NCBI GenBank assembly: GCA_050331335.1
Contig: JBHJGY010000021.1
Span: 1-64,000 of the forward strand
Source: Thermohalobaculum sp050331335
Lineage (GTDB): Bacteria; Pseudomonadota; Alphaproteobacteria; Rhodobacterales; Rhodobacteraceae
Direction: 5' to 3'
Length of the DNA stretch: 64,000 nt
Part shown: positions 25,783 through 34,358 of the stretch, piece by piece
Layout of the letters: every line of letters begins with the position of its first letter
Position numbering within the stretch: the first letter of the stretch is position 1
The notes under the pieces: model-generated
What the model was told of the DNA's origin: nothing
Databases searched by the model: none
What the model saw: the letters and a program-made list of their open reading frames with translations, nothing else
Translations under genes and position numbers: made by a program

Positions 25783-26474
25783 CCGCACTGTTATCGATCC
25801 GGGAGGCCGCGAAGCACTATCCCAGTGGCGACACGGTGGTGCGCGCCCTCGACGGGGTTTCGCTCGACATAGCCGCGGGGGAGCTCGTCGCGATCATGGG
25901 GCCGTCTGGCTCTGGCAAGAGCACCTTCCTGCTCATCGCGGGGCTCATCGACCAACCGACCTTGGGCGAGGTGCGGTTCGCCGGTGAGCTGATGTCCGAC
26001 GGGCAGGCCGATCTCGACAGGCTCCGCGACTTCCGACGGCAGAACATCGGCTTCGTCTTCCAAAAGGCCAATCTCATCCCGTTCCTAACGGCGGCGGAGA
26101 ATGTGGCGCTCGCGATGGAGATGGATGGCGTGGCGTCCGATGCAGCGACCGAGCATGCGGAGAGCTTGCTGGAAGCGCTCGGGCTCGGCCACCGGGTGGA
26201 CAATCTGCCGAACCGTCTCTCTGGCGGGGAGCAACAGCGGGTTTCGATCGCCCGAGCCTTGGCCAATGATCCGCGGCTGGTGCTCGCCGACGAACCCACC
26301 GCTGCGCTCGATAGCGTCCGTGGGCGCCGCGCGATTTCCCTTTTTCGCCAAATCGCCGATGCACGCGGCACGGCGATCGCAGTGGTCACCCATGATGCGC
26401 GGGCGCTCGATCTCTTCGACCGGGTGATCGAATTCGGCGACGGGCGGATCGTTGCCGAGCGGGCAGGGGCCTAG
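25779..26474 (+). CDS. ABC exporter ATP-binding protein, DevA/MacB type
   Basis: A 231-aa ATPase. It has Walker A GPSGSGKST (about residues 41-49), Q-loop QKANL, ABC signature LSGGEQQRVSIARAL, Walker B LVLADEP and the switch His in VVTHDARAL. The ATG at 25779 overlaps the permease stop by 4 nt; a longer in-frame extension lies inside the permease gene and was rejected. The gene ends in TAG within a CTAG palindrome that also supplies the stop codon of convergent matB. Confidence 0.92.
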   Translation: MTALLSIREAAKHYPSGDTVVRALDGVSLDIAAGELVAIMGPSGSGKSTFLLIAGLIDQPTLGEVRFAGELMSDGQADLDRLRDFRRQNIGFVFQKANLIPFLTAAENVALAMEMDGVASDAATEHAESLLEALGLGHRVDNLPNRLSGGEQQRVSIARALANDPRLVLADEPTAALDSVRGRRAISLFRQIADARGTAIAVVTHDARALDLFDRVIEFGDGRIVAERAGA

Positions 26475-27988
26475 GCGGGCGTGAACATATCCTTGTAACG
26501 GTCGCGCAGGACGTTCTTCTGAACCTTTCCCATCGTGTTGCGCGGCAGATCCGCAACGATCAGGCAGGCGCGGGGATGCTTGAAGCGGGCGAGCGACTTG
26601 CGCAGCTCTGCGCTTAGGGCATCAGGATCGGGCTCGGCGCCGGGCTCGGCCACGACGAGGGCAATGGGGGTCTCGCCGAAGTCCTGATGCGGGACCCCGA
26701 CCACCGCCGATTCAAGCACCCCGGGCTGGGCGTCCAGCAATACTTCTATTTCCTTGGGATAGATATTGTAGCCGCCGGAAATGATCAGGTCTTTGTCCCG
26801 CCCGACGATCTGCAGATACCCGTCCGCATCGAACCGCCCAAGATCGCCGGTGATGAAGAACCCGTCCGCGCGGAGTTCGGCGGCGGTCTTCTCGGGCATC
26901 TGCCAGTAGCCCTTGAAGACGTTGGGCCCGCGCACTTCGATCTGCCCCACCTCGCCTTGGGGCAGGGCCGCGCCGGTGTCTTTGTCGGTGATCTTCACCT
27001 CGACACCCGGGAGCGGGAAGCCCACCGTGCCCGCCCGGCGCTCTCCATCATAGGGGTTCGAGGTGTTCATATTGGTTTCGGTCATTCCATAACGTTCGAG
27101 GATCCGGTGCCCCGTGCGGGCGGCGAAGCGCTCATGGGTGTCTGCAAGGAGTGGCGCACTCCCGGAGACGAAAAGGCGCATCCGTGCGGTTAGGGTCTCG
27201 GTCAGGCGCGGGTCTTCGAGCAGGCGGGTGTAGAAGGTCGGCACGCCCATCATGACGGTCGCCCGCGGCATGAGGGAGATCACCGTGTCGGCGTCGAACT
27301 TCGGCAAGAAGATCACCGAGGCCCCCGCCGAGAGGGCAATGTTGGTCGCAACGAAAAGGCCGTGGGTGTGGAAAATCGGCAGCGCGTGGAGCAAGACATC
27401 CGCCGCGCTGAAGCGCCAAAAATCGACGAGCGTTTCGGCATTCGAAAGCAGATTGTTGTGGCTGAGCATGGCGCCCTTCGAGCGCCCGGTCGTACCCGAG
27501 GTGTAGAGGAAGGCGGCCAAATCGTCGGGCCCGCGGTTCACGGTCTCGAACCGCGCGGGCTTGCTTTGGGCTTCGGCCGAAAGGCTGCCGCTGCCATCCG
27601 CGCCGAGGGTCCGCAGGCCTGCCCCGCAGGTCTCGGCGAGCGGTGCGAGCGCTGCGGCCCGCTCCGGATCGCAAACCAGCATGCGCGCACCGCTGTTCTC
27701 GACGAAGTACTGCAGTTCCTCGACCGTATAGGCGGTGTTGAGCGGAAGGAAAATCACCCCGGCTTGAACGCAAGCGGCATAGAGCGCCAGTGCTTGGGGC
27801 GATTTCGCCACCTGAGCCGCCAACCGATCGCCCGGGGCTAGGTTTGCCGCGGACAGCACATGGGCGATCCGGGCCGCCATCGCCAGAAACTCCGCATAGG
27901 TGATCGTGCCGCCCGCTGCGTCATGCAAAAAGGGCGTGTTGCGCCCGTCATGCGGGGCGAACAGGGCGTCGTAGAGGGTGTTCGCCAT
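26471..27988 (-). CDS. matB: Malonyl-CoA synthetase
   Basis: A 505-aa ANL-superfamily acyl-CoA synthetase that activates malonate with ATP and CoA to malonyl-CoA. The P-loop is YTSGTTGRSKGAMLSH (about residues 164-179). Other core motifs are RYGMTETNMNT (about 300), ITGDLGRFDADGYLQIVGRDKDLIISGGYNIYP (adenylate-binding and hinge) and the C-terminal Lys in PRNTMGKVQKN. The MatB-typical N-terminus, length and position in a mat operon with malonyl-CoA decarboxylase and a TRAP transporter set the substrate. Confidence 0.9.
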   Translation of the reverse strand: MANTLYDALFAPHDGRNTPFLHDAAGGTITYAEFLAMAARIAHVLSAANLAPGDRLAAQVAKSPQALALYAACVQAGVIFLPLNTAYTVEELQYFVENSGARMLVCDPERAAALAPLAETCGAGLRTLGADGSGSLSAEAQSKPARFETVNRGPDDLAAFLYTSGTTGRSKGAMLSHNNLLSNAETLVDFWRFSAADVLLHALPIFHTHGLFVATNIALSAGASVIFLPKFDADTVISLMPRATVMMGVPTFYTRLLEDPRLTETLTARMRLFVSGSAPLLADTHERFAARTGHRILERYGMTETNMNTSNPYDGERRAGTVGFPLPGVEVKITDKDTGAALPQGEVGQIEVRGPNVFKGYWQMPEKTAAELRADGFFITGDLGRFDADGYLQIVGRDKDLIISGGYNIYPKEIEVLLDAQPGVLESAVVGVPHQDFGETPIALVVAEPGAEPDPDALSAELRKSLARFKHPRACLIVADLPRNTMGKVQKNVLRDRYKDMFTPA

Positions 27989-28028
27989 TTGGGGCCTCCT
28001 GTGTCGGGGTTTGTCTGCCGGGCCCGGA

Positions 28029-29282
28029 TCAGGCCGGCGCCTTGGTCTTCTCGCCCGCTGCGGCCAGGTTGCGCACCTCCGAGGCGGCGGCGATCTCCTG
28101 GGTCGTGGCGAACATTTCGTGGTTCTGCGAGACTTTCGCGAGGTCGTAGAGATAATTGACCATCACGCCGGCGGACTGTGCCTGCCCCTTGGCAGCGCTG
28201 TCGGCGCCGGCATGGATCTGGTGGACCGAGGCGCCGTTGCCGAGGTGGAACCGCGCGACCGGATCGAGCGGCAACCCATCGTCCCGCGTCGCACGCAGGA
28301 GATAGCGGGCCGCGAGCGCCCGCATCTCCTGGTCGTCCTGCAGATCTGGGGCGAAGCCTTCAGCCGCGATCCAGTCGAGCAGACCGGGGATCGGTGACAG
28401 CGTGACGAAGGTGGCGAGACCGGGTTGCTCGATCGACAGATCGGCCGCCACCTGTTTGATCAGGGAGTTGCCAAAGGAGATGCCGGCGAGCCCCGCTTGG
28501 CAATTGGAGATCGAGTAGAAAACCGCTGTGTCCGCCTGGTTCGGCGCCAGCACCTCCCGGTCCTCGGCCAAGAGCGCTTGGATCGAGCCGGGGATGCCGC
28601 GGGTCAGCGCGACCTCGACGAAGATGAGCGGCTCGTCCGGCATGGCCGGGTGGAAGAACGCGAAACACCGCCGGTCCTGCGGCTCGACCCGGCGGCGCAG
28701 ATCGTCCCAGTTGCCGATCGCATGCACGGCCTCATAGGCGATGATCTTGTCGAGGATATGGGCCGGGCTCTCCCAGCTGATCGGCCGGAGCACCAGAAAG
28801 CCGCGGTTGAACCAGCTTGCGAAGAGATGGCGAAAGTCGAGATCGAGCGCCTCAAGAGCCCCATCTCCCCGGCCCAGCCGGAGCAGATCGGCCCGCATCT
28901 CCACCAGCGCATGGGTGGCGCCAGGGACTTGGTTGAGTCGGCGGATCAGCTCCTGCCGGGGGGGCTCTGCCGCCGCCATCACGGCGCGGTAGCTCGCCTT
29001 GGTCTGCCCCGTCTCATAGCGGTCGAGGGCGGCCCTCAGCGCAGCCGGATCGAGGGTGAGCTCCTCTCCGAGCAGCCGGAAAAAAGCGCAGCGATGGGCG
29101 TCGTCCATCGCGTCGAAGCGGTCGAGGATCGCCTGCGCCAGCGCCCGCCCCGAGACCTCCCCCCGCGCCCCGATAAGATCGGCCACCAGCGCCGCGATCG
29201 GCCGGTTATCCGCCGCCGTCGTACCCCTCGGGTCGCCCCGCCGCTCGAAGACGGTTGCGAGCAGATCGGCCAGCAAGCTCAC
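28029..29282 (-). CDS. matA: Malonyl-CoA decarboxylase
   Basis: A 417-aa malonyl-CoA decarboxylase (MLYCD/MatA family) that releases acetyl-CoA and CO2. The N-terminal helical domain (about residues 1-130) is followed by the GNAT-like catalytic domain with PISWESPAHILDKIIAYEAVH, FFHPAMPDEPLIFVEVALT, YSISNCQAGLAGISFG and, near the C-terminus, ARFHLGNGA. The start is a GTG at 29282 overlapping the TRAP large-permease stop (GTGA), which makes the usual length; the much longer frame upstream lies antiparallel in phase with the permease gene and is not coding. Encoded between matM and matB. Confidence 0.88.
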   Translation of the reverse strand: MSLLADLLATVFERRGDPRGTTAADNRPIAALVADLIGARGEVSGRALAQAILDRFDAMDDAHRCAFFRLLGEELTLDPAALRAALDRYETGQTKASYRAVMAAAEPPRQELIRRLNQVPGATHALVEMRADLLRLGRGDGALEALDLDFRHLFASWFNRGFLVLRPISWESPAHILDKIIAYEAVHAIGNWDDLRRRVEPQDRRCFAFFHPAMPDEPLIFVEVALTRGIPGSIQALLAEDREVLAPNQADTAVFYSISNCQAGLAGISFGNSLIKQVAADLSIEQPGLATFVTLSPIPGLLDWIAAEGFAPDLQDDQEMRALAARYLLRATRDDGLPLDPVARFHLGNGASVHQIHAGADSAAKGQAQSAGVMVNYLYDLAKVSQNHEMFATTQEIAAASEVRNLAAAGEKTKAPA

Positions 29283-30595
29283 CGCTCCGGGCCCATCACA
29301 AGATCGGGCAGCCAGAGTGCGAGACCGGGGAAGAGGCAGAGCAACAGGATCGCCACCACCATGCAGCCGACATAGGGTAGGGAGCCGACCAAGATCGTCC
29401 TCAGTTTGATGTCCGGGGCGATACCGTTGATCACGTAGAGGTTGAGACCCACCGGCGGCGAGATCAGGCCGATCTCCATGTTGATCGTGAGGATCACCGC
29501 GAACCAGATCGGGTCGAACCCCGCATTGGTGATGATCGGCAACAGGATGGGCGCGGCCATCAAGATCACAGCCACCGGCGGCAGGAAGAAGCCTGCCACC
29601 AGCAGAAAGAGATTGATCATTCCCATCAGCACCCAGCGGTTTGCGTCGAGTGAGCCGATCCAAGCGGCGATCGACTGGGTGATGAACAGCGAGGAGAGCA
29701 TGTAGCTGAAAACACCGGCCGCGCCGATGATGAAGAGGATCATGACCGACTCGCGGGTGCTGTCGCGCAGCACATGCCAGAGCTTGCCGGGGCTCCACAG
29801 TCGGTAGATCACCATCGCGATCAGCAGGCACAGGAGGGCGCCCACGGCCGCGGTCTCCGACGGCGTGGCGATGCCGCCATACATCGCGTAGAGCACGCCG
29901 ATGATGATCGCTACGAAGGGCACCACCCGGGGGAGGATCTCGAACTTCTCGCGCCAGCTGTAAGAGGTCGATCTCAGCACGCGGGTGTCGCCGGAGGCCC
30001 AGGTGGAGTACAGCGACCAGGCCATGAAGAGCGCCACGAGCAAGAGCCCTGGCACGACGCCCGCGAGAAACAGGCGCCCGATCGAGGTCTCGGTCGCGAT
30101 CCCGTAGACGATCATGGTCACAGATGGCGGAATGAGGATGCCGAGTGTGCCGCCCGCCGCGATGGAGCCGGCCGCGACGCTGTCGGGATAGCCGCGCTTG
30201 CGCATCTCGGGGATGCCCATTTTGCCGATCGCCGCACAGGTGGCCGGGCTCGAGCCCGACATCGCCGAGAACAGCGCGCAGGCCCCCAGATTGGAGACCA
30301 CGAGCCCCCCCGGCACCCGGGTCAGCCACCGCTCGAGCGCTTCGTAGAGATCGGCGCCGGCCCGGGTGGAGGCGATCGCCGCTCCCATGATGATAAACAT
30401 CGGGATGGAGAGCAGCGCGAAATTGTTGAGTTTGCCGAAGAACACCTCCGGCATCAGGCTCAGGGCCGACAACCCGTCGAAGGCGATCAGGAATATGGCG
30501 GCCACCACCAGCAGACCCGCGGCAACCGAGATCCCGGAGAACAGAACCGCGATGGTGACGAAGGCGACGAGGACCCCCAGCGTGAGCGGATCCAT
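29279..30595 (-). CDS. matM: TRAP malonate transporter large permease (DctM family)
   Basis: A 438-aa multi-spanning permease with DctM motifs: LLSIPMFIIMGAAIA, FSAMSGSSPATCAAIGKMGIPEM, GGTLGILIPPSVTMIVYGI and IGLISPPVGLNLYVINGIA. ATG 30595 shares one base with the small-permease stop (TGATG). In rhizobia a TRAP system encoded with matA and matB imports malonate, and this operon has the same composition. The ion coupling (Na+) is family knowledge. Confidence 0.88.
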   Translation of the reverse strand: MDPLTLGVLVAFVTIAVLFSGISVAAGLLVVAAIFLIAFDGLSALSLMPEVFFGKLNNFALLSIPMFIIMGAAIASTRAGADLYEALERWLTRVPGGLVVSNLGACALFSAMSGSSPATCAAIGKMGIPEMRKRGYPDSVAAGSIAAGGTLGILIPPSVTMIVYGIATETSIGRLFLAGVVPGLLLVALFMAWSLYSTWASGDTRVLRSTSYSWREKFEILPRVVPFVAIIIGVLYAMYGGIATPSETAAVGALLCLLIAMVIYRLWSPGKLWHVLRDSTRESVMILFIIGAAGVFSYMLSSLFITQSIAAWIGSLDANRWVLMGMINLFLLVAGFFLPPVAVILMAAPILLPIITNAGFDPIWFAVILTINMEIGLISPPVGLNLYVINGIAPDIKLRTILVGSLPYVGCMVVAILLLCLFPGLALWLPDLVMGPER

Positions 30596-31182
30596 CAGTC
30601 GGCCCTTTCGGCGAGCTGGTCGGTCAGGCCGGCTTCGGGGTCGAGCCCGAAGGGTGGCTCGACGGCCCGCATCATGCCGTAGAGATCGGCGAGAAGTTGC
30701 AGCGCATAGAGCCCGAAGCCGAGCGGCAACGCCAGATAGGGCACCCAAAGTTTGGGGTTCCAGGGCGTGTTGGAGGTCTCACCCCAGTCCCAAGCTTCGA
30801 ACCAGAAGTGATAGCCATGCCAAAGCATGGCAGCGCACACTGCGAGGGTCAGTCCCAGAACGAGCAGGGCCAGCGCTTTGCGCGCGCCGGCCGGGAGCAT
30901 GAGCGGCAGCAGATCGACGTTCACGTGGCCCCGCAGGTACTGGACATAGGGCAGCCCGAGCATCGTCGCCCCGATCATCATGTAGGTGACGCCCTCGGTC
31001 TGCCAGATCGTCGAGTCGTTCAGGACGAAGCGGATGAAGATCATCTGGCAGGTGACGATCACCGAGGCGAGGATCAGAAGGGCCGCGGCGATGCCGGAGA
31101 GCTGGCTGAGCAAGCCGATGGCGCGCAGGAGGATGTGGCCGCCATGCCGGGCAGGCGATACGGCGTGGGACGTGCCGGACAT
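30595..31182 (-). CDS. matQ: TRAP malonate transporter small permease (DctQ family)
   Basis: A 195-aa membrane protein with four TM helices (about residues 22-45, 57-77, 95-115, 145-165) and the DctQ motif MIFIRFVLNDSTIWQTEGVTYMMIGA. It pairs with the large permease that follows with a one-base overlap and lies 72 nt after the binding-protein gene. Confidence 0.8.
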   Translation of the reverse strand: MSGTSHAVSPARHGGHILLRAIGLLSQLSGIAAALLILASVIVTCQMIFIRFVLNDSTIWQTEGVTYMMIGATMLGLPYVQYLRGHVNVDLLPLMLPAGARKALALLVLGLTLAVCAAMLWHGYHFWFEAWDWGETSNTPWNPKLWVPYLALPLGFGLYALQLLADLYGMMRAVEPPFGLDPEAGLTDQLAERAD

Positions 31183-31254
31183 GGCGGCGTCTCCCGTGGT
31201 CAGGGTCTTTATGAGGTCGCCGGGCGCAGACGAACCTGCTCCCGGCGTGGCGGA

Positions 31255-32235
31255 TCACTCGACGGAGAGCGCGAGATCGAGCAGCTTTTTGCCCTCGGGC
31301 GACCCCTCGAGGAAGGCCTTATACGCGGTTTCCTGGGCGATCGCGCGCCAGGCTTCGAACTCTTCGGCGGTCATTTCGGCGATCTCGACGCCGTTCTCCG
31401 CGAAGATCTCACGCGCCATGCCGTCCTGCTTTTTCGCCTCTTCGAGATAGAAGGCCTGTGCCTTTGCAGCCCCGGCGAGCAGAGCTTCCTGCTGTTCGGT
31501 TGTCAGCCCTTCGAAGACGGATTTATTCATCAGCATCGGCTGATACATGAACCAGAGCGCGTAGTCGCCGGCCGGCGTGAAGCAGGCGACCTGCTCGTAA
31601 ATCCGGAACGACACGAAAGACGCCGACGAGGTGTTCGCGCCGTCGAGCACGCCGGTTTGCATGGCGTTGTAGATCTCCGAGGAGGCCATCGACGCGATGG
31701 ACGCGCCGGCGCCCGCGAGCATCTGCTCGAACGCCTTGCCAGCGGCGCGCATTTGCTTGCCCTGCGCATCTTCGGGCGAGGTGATGCACTCATCGGTGCC
31801 AGCGAAGCCGCCCGCGAGATAGCCATGCACCAGGACCTTGATGTCGTCCTCGTCCAAGATGCGCTCGATCTCGTGCATGAATTCCGACTCGTTCAGCCGC
31901 GCGGCATGGTCGTGGTTTTTGACGAGGCCGGGCATCAGGGTCAGATTGTAAGCATTGCGCAGGCCGCCTGCGTAGGACAGCGGGAAGACGATCATGTCGA
32001 CCTGGCCGCGGGCCAGCGGCTTGTACTGCTCGCGGGCCTTGAAGAGCGACTGACTGGGGAAGATCTGGAGCTCGAGATCGACGCCGGCGGCCGCGACCTC
32101 TTCGGCAACAATCTCCGCGACCTTGTGGCGGACATCGGCCTCCGACCATTGGTGCGACACGCGCAGGGTTTCGGCGCTTGCGTTGAGGGTGACGGCGGCG
32201 AGTGCTGTCGCGGCGATGGAAGCGGTGAGCTTCAT
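31255..32235 (-). CDS. matP: TRAP malonate transporter substrate-binding protein (DctP family)
   Basis: A 326-aa periplasmic protein with a Sec signal peptide (hydrophobic stretch to ASA, about residue 21). DctP features include LRVSHQWSEADVRHKVAEIVAEE, LQIFPSQSLFKAREQYKPLARGQVDMIVFPLSY, the carboxylate-binding Arg region KQMRAAGKAFEQML, and NAMQTGVLDGANTSSASF. The ATG at 32235 has GGGAGG upstream. It is the first gene of matPQMAB, transcribed away from matR. Confidence 0.85.
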   Translation of the reverse strand: MKLTASIAATALAAVTLNASAETLRVSHQWSEADVRHKVAEIVAEEVAAAGVDLELQIFPSQSLFKAREQYKPLARGQVDMIVFPLSYAGGLRNAYNLTLMPGLVKNHDHAARLNESEFMHEIERILDEDDIKVLVHGYLAGGFAGTDECITSPEDAQGKQMRAAGKAFEQMLAGAGASIASMASSEIYNAMQTGVLDGANTSSASFVSFRIYEQVACFTPAGDYALWFMYQPMLMNKSVFEGLTTEQQEALLAGAAKAQAFYLEEAKKQDGMAREIFAENGVEIAEMTAEEFEAWRAIAQETAYKAFLEGSPEGKKLLDLALSVE

Positions 32236-32317
32236 GGGTTGTTCCTCCCTTTGAATGGCTCGGTGTTAACCACCGGGCGCGAAAACGTCGCAGCCCCGGG
32301 CGCGCGCGTCAAGCTCT

Positions 32318-32327
32318 TTGTATACAA
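32318..32327. promoter_or_regulatory. MatR operator candidate 1
   Basis: TTGTATACAA is a perfect 10-bp palindrome in the matP-matR divergent region. It has the TNGTATACNA form expected for FadR-type GntR regulators of mat operons. It lies just upstream of a TTGACG -35-like hexamer (32312-32307, minus strand) that may belong to the matP promoter. Confidence 0.65.
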
Positions 32328-32338
32328 GACCGATCGCC

Positions 32339-32367
32339 TTGTTGCTGCTGCATTGGCTTTGTATACG
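32339..32367 (+). promoter_or_regulatory. Predicted matR promoter, leaderless
   Basis: TTGTTG (32339-32344) and TATACG (32362-32367) are separated by exactly 17 nt. A start 7 nt after the -10 falls on the A of the matR ATG at 32374. No Shine-Dalgarno precedes that ATG, so the transcript is probably leaderless. Confidence 0.5.
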
Positions 32368-32368
32368 A
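32359..32368. promoter_or_regulatory. MatR operator candidate 2, overlapping the matR -10
   Basis: TTGTATACGA is a near-perfect second copy of the operator palindrome, 41 bp (about four helical turns) from copy 1. It overlaps the predicted -10 hexamer of matR, which predicts autorepression. Confidence 0.6.
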
Positions 32369-32373
32369 ACCGA

Positions 32374-33030
32374 ATGGAGAACAAGAGGTCCAACGCGATT
32401 GCCGAAACCCTGGAGGGGATGATCCTCGACGGCACCTTTGCCGATGGCGAGCGGCTCGACGAGGTTCGGCTGGCGGACAGGTTTCGCGTATCTCGCACGC
32501 CGTTGCGCGAGGCATTTCAAAGGCTTGCGATCTCTGGCCTGGTGGAGCAAATCCCGCGGCGCGGGGTCTTTGTCCGACAACCGGGACCTGTGGAGCTGGT
32601 CGAGATGTTCGAGGTGATGGCCGAGCTCGAGGCCGCCTGCGCCCGGCTGGCAGCGACCCGAATCACCGACGCCGCCTTGGAGGAGATGCGCCAGACGAAT
32701 GCGCGTTGCCAAACCGCGCTCGAGGCGCGCGATCACGACGGCTACTACCGAGAGAACGAACGCTTCCATGCGGTTCTCTACCGCCAGTCGGGCAACGCCT
32801 TCCTCGAGAAGGAATGCAAGCGCCTGCATCGGCGCCTCACCCCGTTTCGCCGGCTGCAGTTGCGCCTGCGCGGCCGTCTCAAACAGTCGATGTCCGAGCA
32901 CGAGGCGGTGGTTGCCGCGCTGGAGCGGGGCGATGCCGAGGCGGCTGCGCAAGCGGTCCGTCGCCATGTGGCCGTGCAAGGCGAGAAATTCTATCATCTG
33001 ATCAATAGCCTCAAGCCGGCCGCAGAATAG
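32374..33030 (+). CDS. matR: GntR-family (FadR subfamily) regulator of the malonate operon
   Basis: A 218-aa regulator. The N-terminal winged helix (residues about 8-70: IAETLEGMILDGTFADGERLDEVRLADRF, then SRTPLREAFQRLAISGLVEQIPRRGVFV) is joined to an FCD ligand domain (about 80-210: VMAELEAACARLAATR, YRENERFHAVLYRQSGN, SMSEHEAVVAALERGD). It is divergent from matPQMAB, as in rhizobia, and two TTGTATAC palindromes lie between. Malonate or malonyl-CoA is the likely inducer. The start is ATG 32374; in-frame upstream sequence has no regulator similarity. Confidence 0.88.
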   Translation: MENKRSNAIAETLEGMILDGTFADGERLDEVRLADRFRVSRTPLREAFQRLAISGLVEQIPRRGVFVRQPGPVELVEMFEVMAELEAACARLAATRITDAALEEMRQTNARCQTALEARDHDGYYRENERFHAVLYRQSGNAFLEKECKRLHRRLTPFRRLQLRLRGRLKQSMSEHEAVVAALERGDAEAAAQAVRRHVAVQGEKFYHLINSLKPAAE

Positions 33031-33131
33031 GGGTAGAACAGCGGGCGCGAGGCCCGCTCTTCCGGCCGATTGTGGATTGACAGCCACTCTCGATGGCGCC
33101 AGCGATGGGGCGGTAAGACGGGGAGGGGCGC

Positions 33132-34340
33132 ATGCGTCTGGCTGAACTCGAGGTGTTCGTCGTTGCCAATCCGCCGCCCCGGCGCGGGGGCCGGTATTTC
33201 ATCTTCGTGAAGCTCGCAACAAGCTGCGGCGTCACCGGCATCGGCGAGGTCTACGCAGCGAGCTTCTCGCCGCACCTTGTCGCGAAGATGATCGAAGAGG
33301 TTTTCGCCCGCCATTTCGAAGGGGCGGACCCCCATCTGATCGAGCATCTCTGGCGCGCGGTTTACAGCAGGGGCTATTCGCAGCGGCCAGACCCCTCGCT
33401 CACCGGCGTCCTCTCGGGGCTTGAGATCGCCTGTTGGGATATCATCGGCAAAGCGGCGGGCCGACCGGTGCATGCGCTGCTCGGTGGCCGATGCCGGGAG
33501 GGGCTGCGCACCTACACCTATCTCTATCCATCGGCCGAGGCCGACACCTATGGCCCTGAAGCCGAGGCGGTCTACGCCAACCCGGACGCTGCGGCCGAGC
33601 GGGCGGCGCACTATGTCGGTTTGGGCTTTACCGCGGTGAAATTCGATCCCGCCGGCGCTTACACGATCTACGACCCCCATGAGCCCGCCCAGGCCGATCT
33701 CGACCGGTCGGAGATGTTTTGCCGGCGGTTGCGCGCGGCGGTGGGTGACCGGGCGGATCTTCTCTTCGGCACCCACGGGCAATTCACCGTCTCGGGTGCG
33801 AAGCGGCTTGCCAGACGGATCGCGCCCTACGATCCCCTTTGGTTCGAGGAGCCCTGTCCGCCAGAGATGCCCGAGGCAATGGCCGAGATTGCCCGCTCGA
33901 CCTCTGTTCCCATCGCCACCGGCGAACGGCTCTCCACCAAGTTCGAGTTCGCACGGGTCCTGGCGACGGGAGCGGCGTCGATCCTGCAGCCCGCGCTCGG
34001 CCGGGTTGGCGGCATCCTCGAGGCCAAGAAGATCGCTGCCCTCGCCGAGCCGCATTACGCCCAGCTCGCCCCCCATCTCTATTGCGGCCCAGTCGAGGCG
34101 TTGGCCAACATCGCCCTGGGCGCGGCGATCCCGAATTTCCTGATCCTGGAGAGCATCGAACGCTTCGAGGGCTTCCATGCGGAGATCCTCACCAACCCGA
34201 TCCGCTGGGAGGACGGCTATGCGATCCCGTCCGAGGAGCCGGGGCTGGGCTCCGATCTCAACGAGGATCTGGCGCGTGCCCATCCCTATACCGAGGATGC
34301 ATTGCATCTCGACATGCAGGCCCACGAGACCCGCATCTGA
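33132..34340 (+). CDS. Mandelate racemase/muconate-lactonizing (enolase) superfamily enzyme
   Basis: A 402-aa enolase-superfamily protein. The N-terminal capping domain (1-125) contains TGIGEVYAASFSPHLVAKMIEE. The barrel domain has the metal-ligand strands LLFGTHGQFT, DPLWFEEP (about residue 240) and ATGERLS (about 260), then QPALGRVGGILEAKKIAALAE and LAPHLYCGPVEALANI. The His-containing C-terminal motif suggests the mandelate-racemase/sugar-acid dehydratase branch, but I cannot name the acid. It is followed 18 nt later by a beta-hydroxyacid dehydrogenase gene, so the two probably serve one catabolic route. ATG 33132 has GGGGAGGGG upstream. Confidence 0.75.
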   Translation: MRLAELEVFVVANPPPRRGGRYFIFVKLATSCGVTGIGEVYAASFSPHLVAKMIEEVFARHFEGADPHLIEHLWRAVYSRGYSQRPDPSLTGVLSGLEIACWDIIGKAAGRPVHALLGGRCREGLRTYTYLYPSAEADTYGPEAEAVYANPDAAAERAAHYVGLGFTAVKFDPAGAYTIYDPHEPAQADLDRSEMFCRRLRAAVGDRADLLFGTHGQFTVSGAKRLARRIAPYDPLWFEEPCPPEMPEAMAEIARSTSVPIATGERLSTKFEFARVLATGAASILQPALGRVGGILEAKKIAALAEPHYAQLAPHLYCGPVEALANIALGAAIPNFLILESIERFEGFHAEILTNPIRWEDGYAIPSEEPGLGSDLNEDLARAHPYTEDALHLDMQAHETRI

Positions 34341-34358
34341 CGGGCGAGGAGAGACATC

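Noticed and set aside
29283..30329. N-terminal extension of malonyl-CoA decarboxylase
   Set aside because: It overlaps matM on the same strand in another frame; the GTG at 29282 overlapping the matM stop gives the normal family length.
30697..32373. N-terminal extension of the matR frame through matP and matQ
   Set aside because: The extension runs antisense to transporter genes; the GntR domain begins right at the ATG at 32374, where a promoter is also placed.
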